From NCBI RefSeq assembly GCF_000971475.1, contig NZ_DF967522.1, positions 147,403 to 211,402 of the forward strand: 64,000 nucleotides of DNA, read 5' to 3'. The DNA is from Sulfuricella sp. T08. Its GTDB lineage: Bacteria; Pseudomonadota; Gammaproteobacteria; Burkholderiales; Sulfuricellaceae. The notes beneath the pieces are model-generated. The model was not told where the DNA came from. It saw nothing but the letters and a program-made list of their open reading frames with translations, and made no database searches. Both the position numbers and the translations under genes were made by a program. This document shows positions 63,662-64,000 of this stretch, in pieces; within the stretch, counting starts at the first letter, position 1, and each line of letters begins with the position of its first letter.

Positions 63662-64000
63662 TTAACAACCGCCGATGGTTCCTGTGAAGGTAGCGCCACT
63701 TACCACCTCGGCACCATTAGTGCAGAAGCTATACGGGCCTCCTGCCAAGCCATGAACGCTGTATGTATAGCTAGGGCCGCCCGTATAGAAGTACGTAACA
63801 GTGTTGTCCACATTATTGATACTCCAGGTTCCGACCTGCTTCGATGGATCGACTTTATCGCTGGAACCCTTCTTGTAATCCCAAAGTTGAGCGCCGGCCC
63901 GATGCTGCTCCTGCCACTTTTCGGCACCCCGCGTAGCACAGACCGTGCTACCTGCAATCAATGATGTAAGGGCGCTGCCTGTAACTTGCTGGTCTGAACA
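63662..64000 (-). CDS. Small cysteine-containing secreted-type protein, N-terminus beyond the window
   Basis: The minus-strand frame stays open to base 64000, so the listed end is artificial. The visible 113 residues include QVTGSALTSLIAGSTVCATR, EKWQEQHRAGAQLWDYKKG, KQVGTWSINNVDNTVTYFY and end YSFCTNGAEVVSGATFTGTI-GGC. This looks like a family of small betaproteobacterial exported or pilin-like proteins; I cannot name it. Its two or more Cys residues fit an oxidised extracytoplasmic domain. The 120 bases between it and the VanZ-ligase stop hold nothing I can identify. Confidence 0.6.
   Translation of the reverse strand, partial: CSDQQVTGSALTSLIAGSTVCATRGAEKWQEQHRAGAQLWDYKKGSSDKVDPSKQVGTWSINNVDNTVTYFYTGGPSYTYSVHGLAGGPYSFCTNGAEVVSGATFTGTIGGC

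Overview
The window reads as a chromosomal segment of a Gram-negative betaproteobacterium, probably of the Nitrosomonadales/Rhodocyclales kind (inference). Three things point there: the order PBP1A (divergent) - pilMNOPQ - aroK - aroB - dgt, the complete exosortase A (XrtA/EpsH) exopolysaccharide locus, and a moderately GC-rich composition with dense, overlapping genes. I saw no tRNA, rRNA, transposase, integrase or CRISPR array.

Layout. (1) 1-10.1 kb, housekeeping: a left-truncated penicillin-binding protein 1A on the minus strand, then the type IV pilus assembly genes pilM-N-O-P-Q, shikimate kinase, 3-dehydroquinate synthase and a dNTP triphosphohydrolase. (2) 10.5-28.0 kb, the canonical XrtA-associated EPS locus in its usual order: outer-membrane export lipoprotein, chain-length determinant, tyrosine autokinase, beta-barrel protein, ExeA-like ATPase, UDP-GlcNAc 2-epimerase, polysaccharide deacetylase, FemAB-like protein, glycosyltransferase, exosortase A (with a fused EpsI domain), glycosyltransferase, asparagine-synthase-like amidotransferase and two further GT4 glycosyltransferases. 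(3) 28.1-42.3 kb, plus strand: a decoration module (CapK-like adenylating ligase, alpha/alpha-toroid protein, formyltransferase, XrtA-type O-antigen ligase, sulfotransferase, SGNH protein plus MBOAT acyltransferase, NodB-like protein) followed by glycosyltransferases, a TPR protein and a methyltransferase. (4) 58.4 down to 42.4 kb, minus strand: a second sugar block that starts with a Wzx-type flippase and ends with a large glycosyltransferase-membrane-phosphatase-superfamily fusion. It contains an AsnB-like enzyme without the catalytic Cys, several methyltransferases and glycosyltransferases, a WbsX/GH99-like protein, and gene remnants between about 51.3 and 55.0 kb. (5) 58.7-63.5 kb, plus strand: a secreted beta-helix protein and a 1123-residue VanZ/O-antigen-ligase fusion. 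A right-truncated small cysteine-containing protein ends the window.

How the genes fit together (inference from families and context): flippase, polymerase/ligases, chain-length protein, autokinase, outer-membrane lipoprotein and beta-barrel form a Wzx/Wzy-type export route. The many glycosyltransferases build a repeat unit that is then amidated, formylated, sulfated, acylated, methylated or deacetylated. XrtA itself sorts PEP-CTERM proteins to the surface, but no PEP-CTERM substrate and no priming (EpsB-type) sugar-phosphate transferase lies in this window, so both must be elsewhere.

The least ordinary elements are the GT2-transmembrane-alkaline-phosphatase fusion with Thr at the sulfatase Cys position, the triple-VanZ/ligase fusion with an inserted beta-sandwich-like segment, the AsnB-like enzyme coupled to a 46-codon ORF, and the recombination scars around 52.3-55.0 kb.
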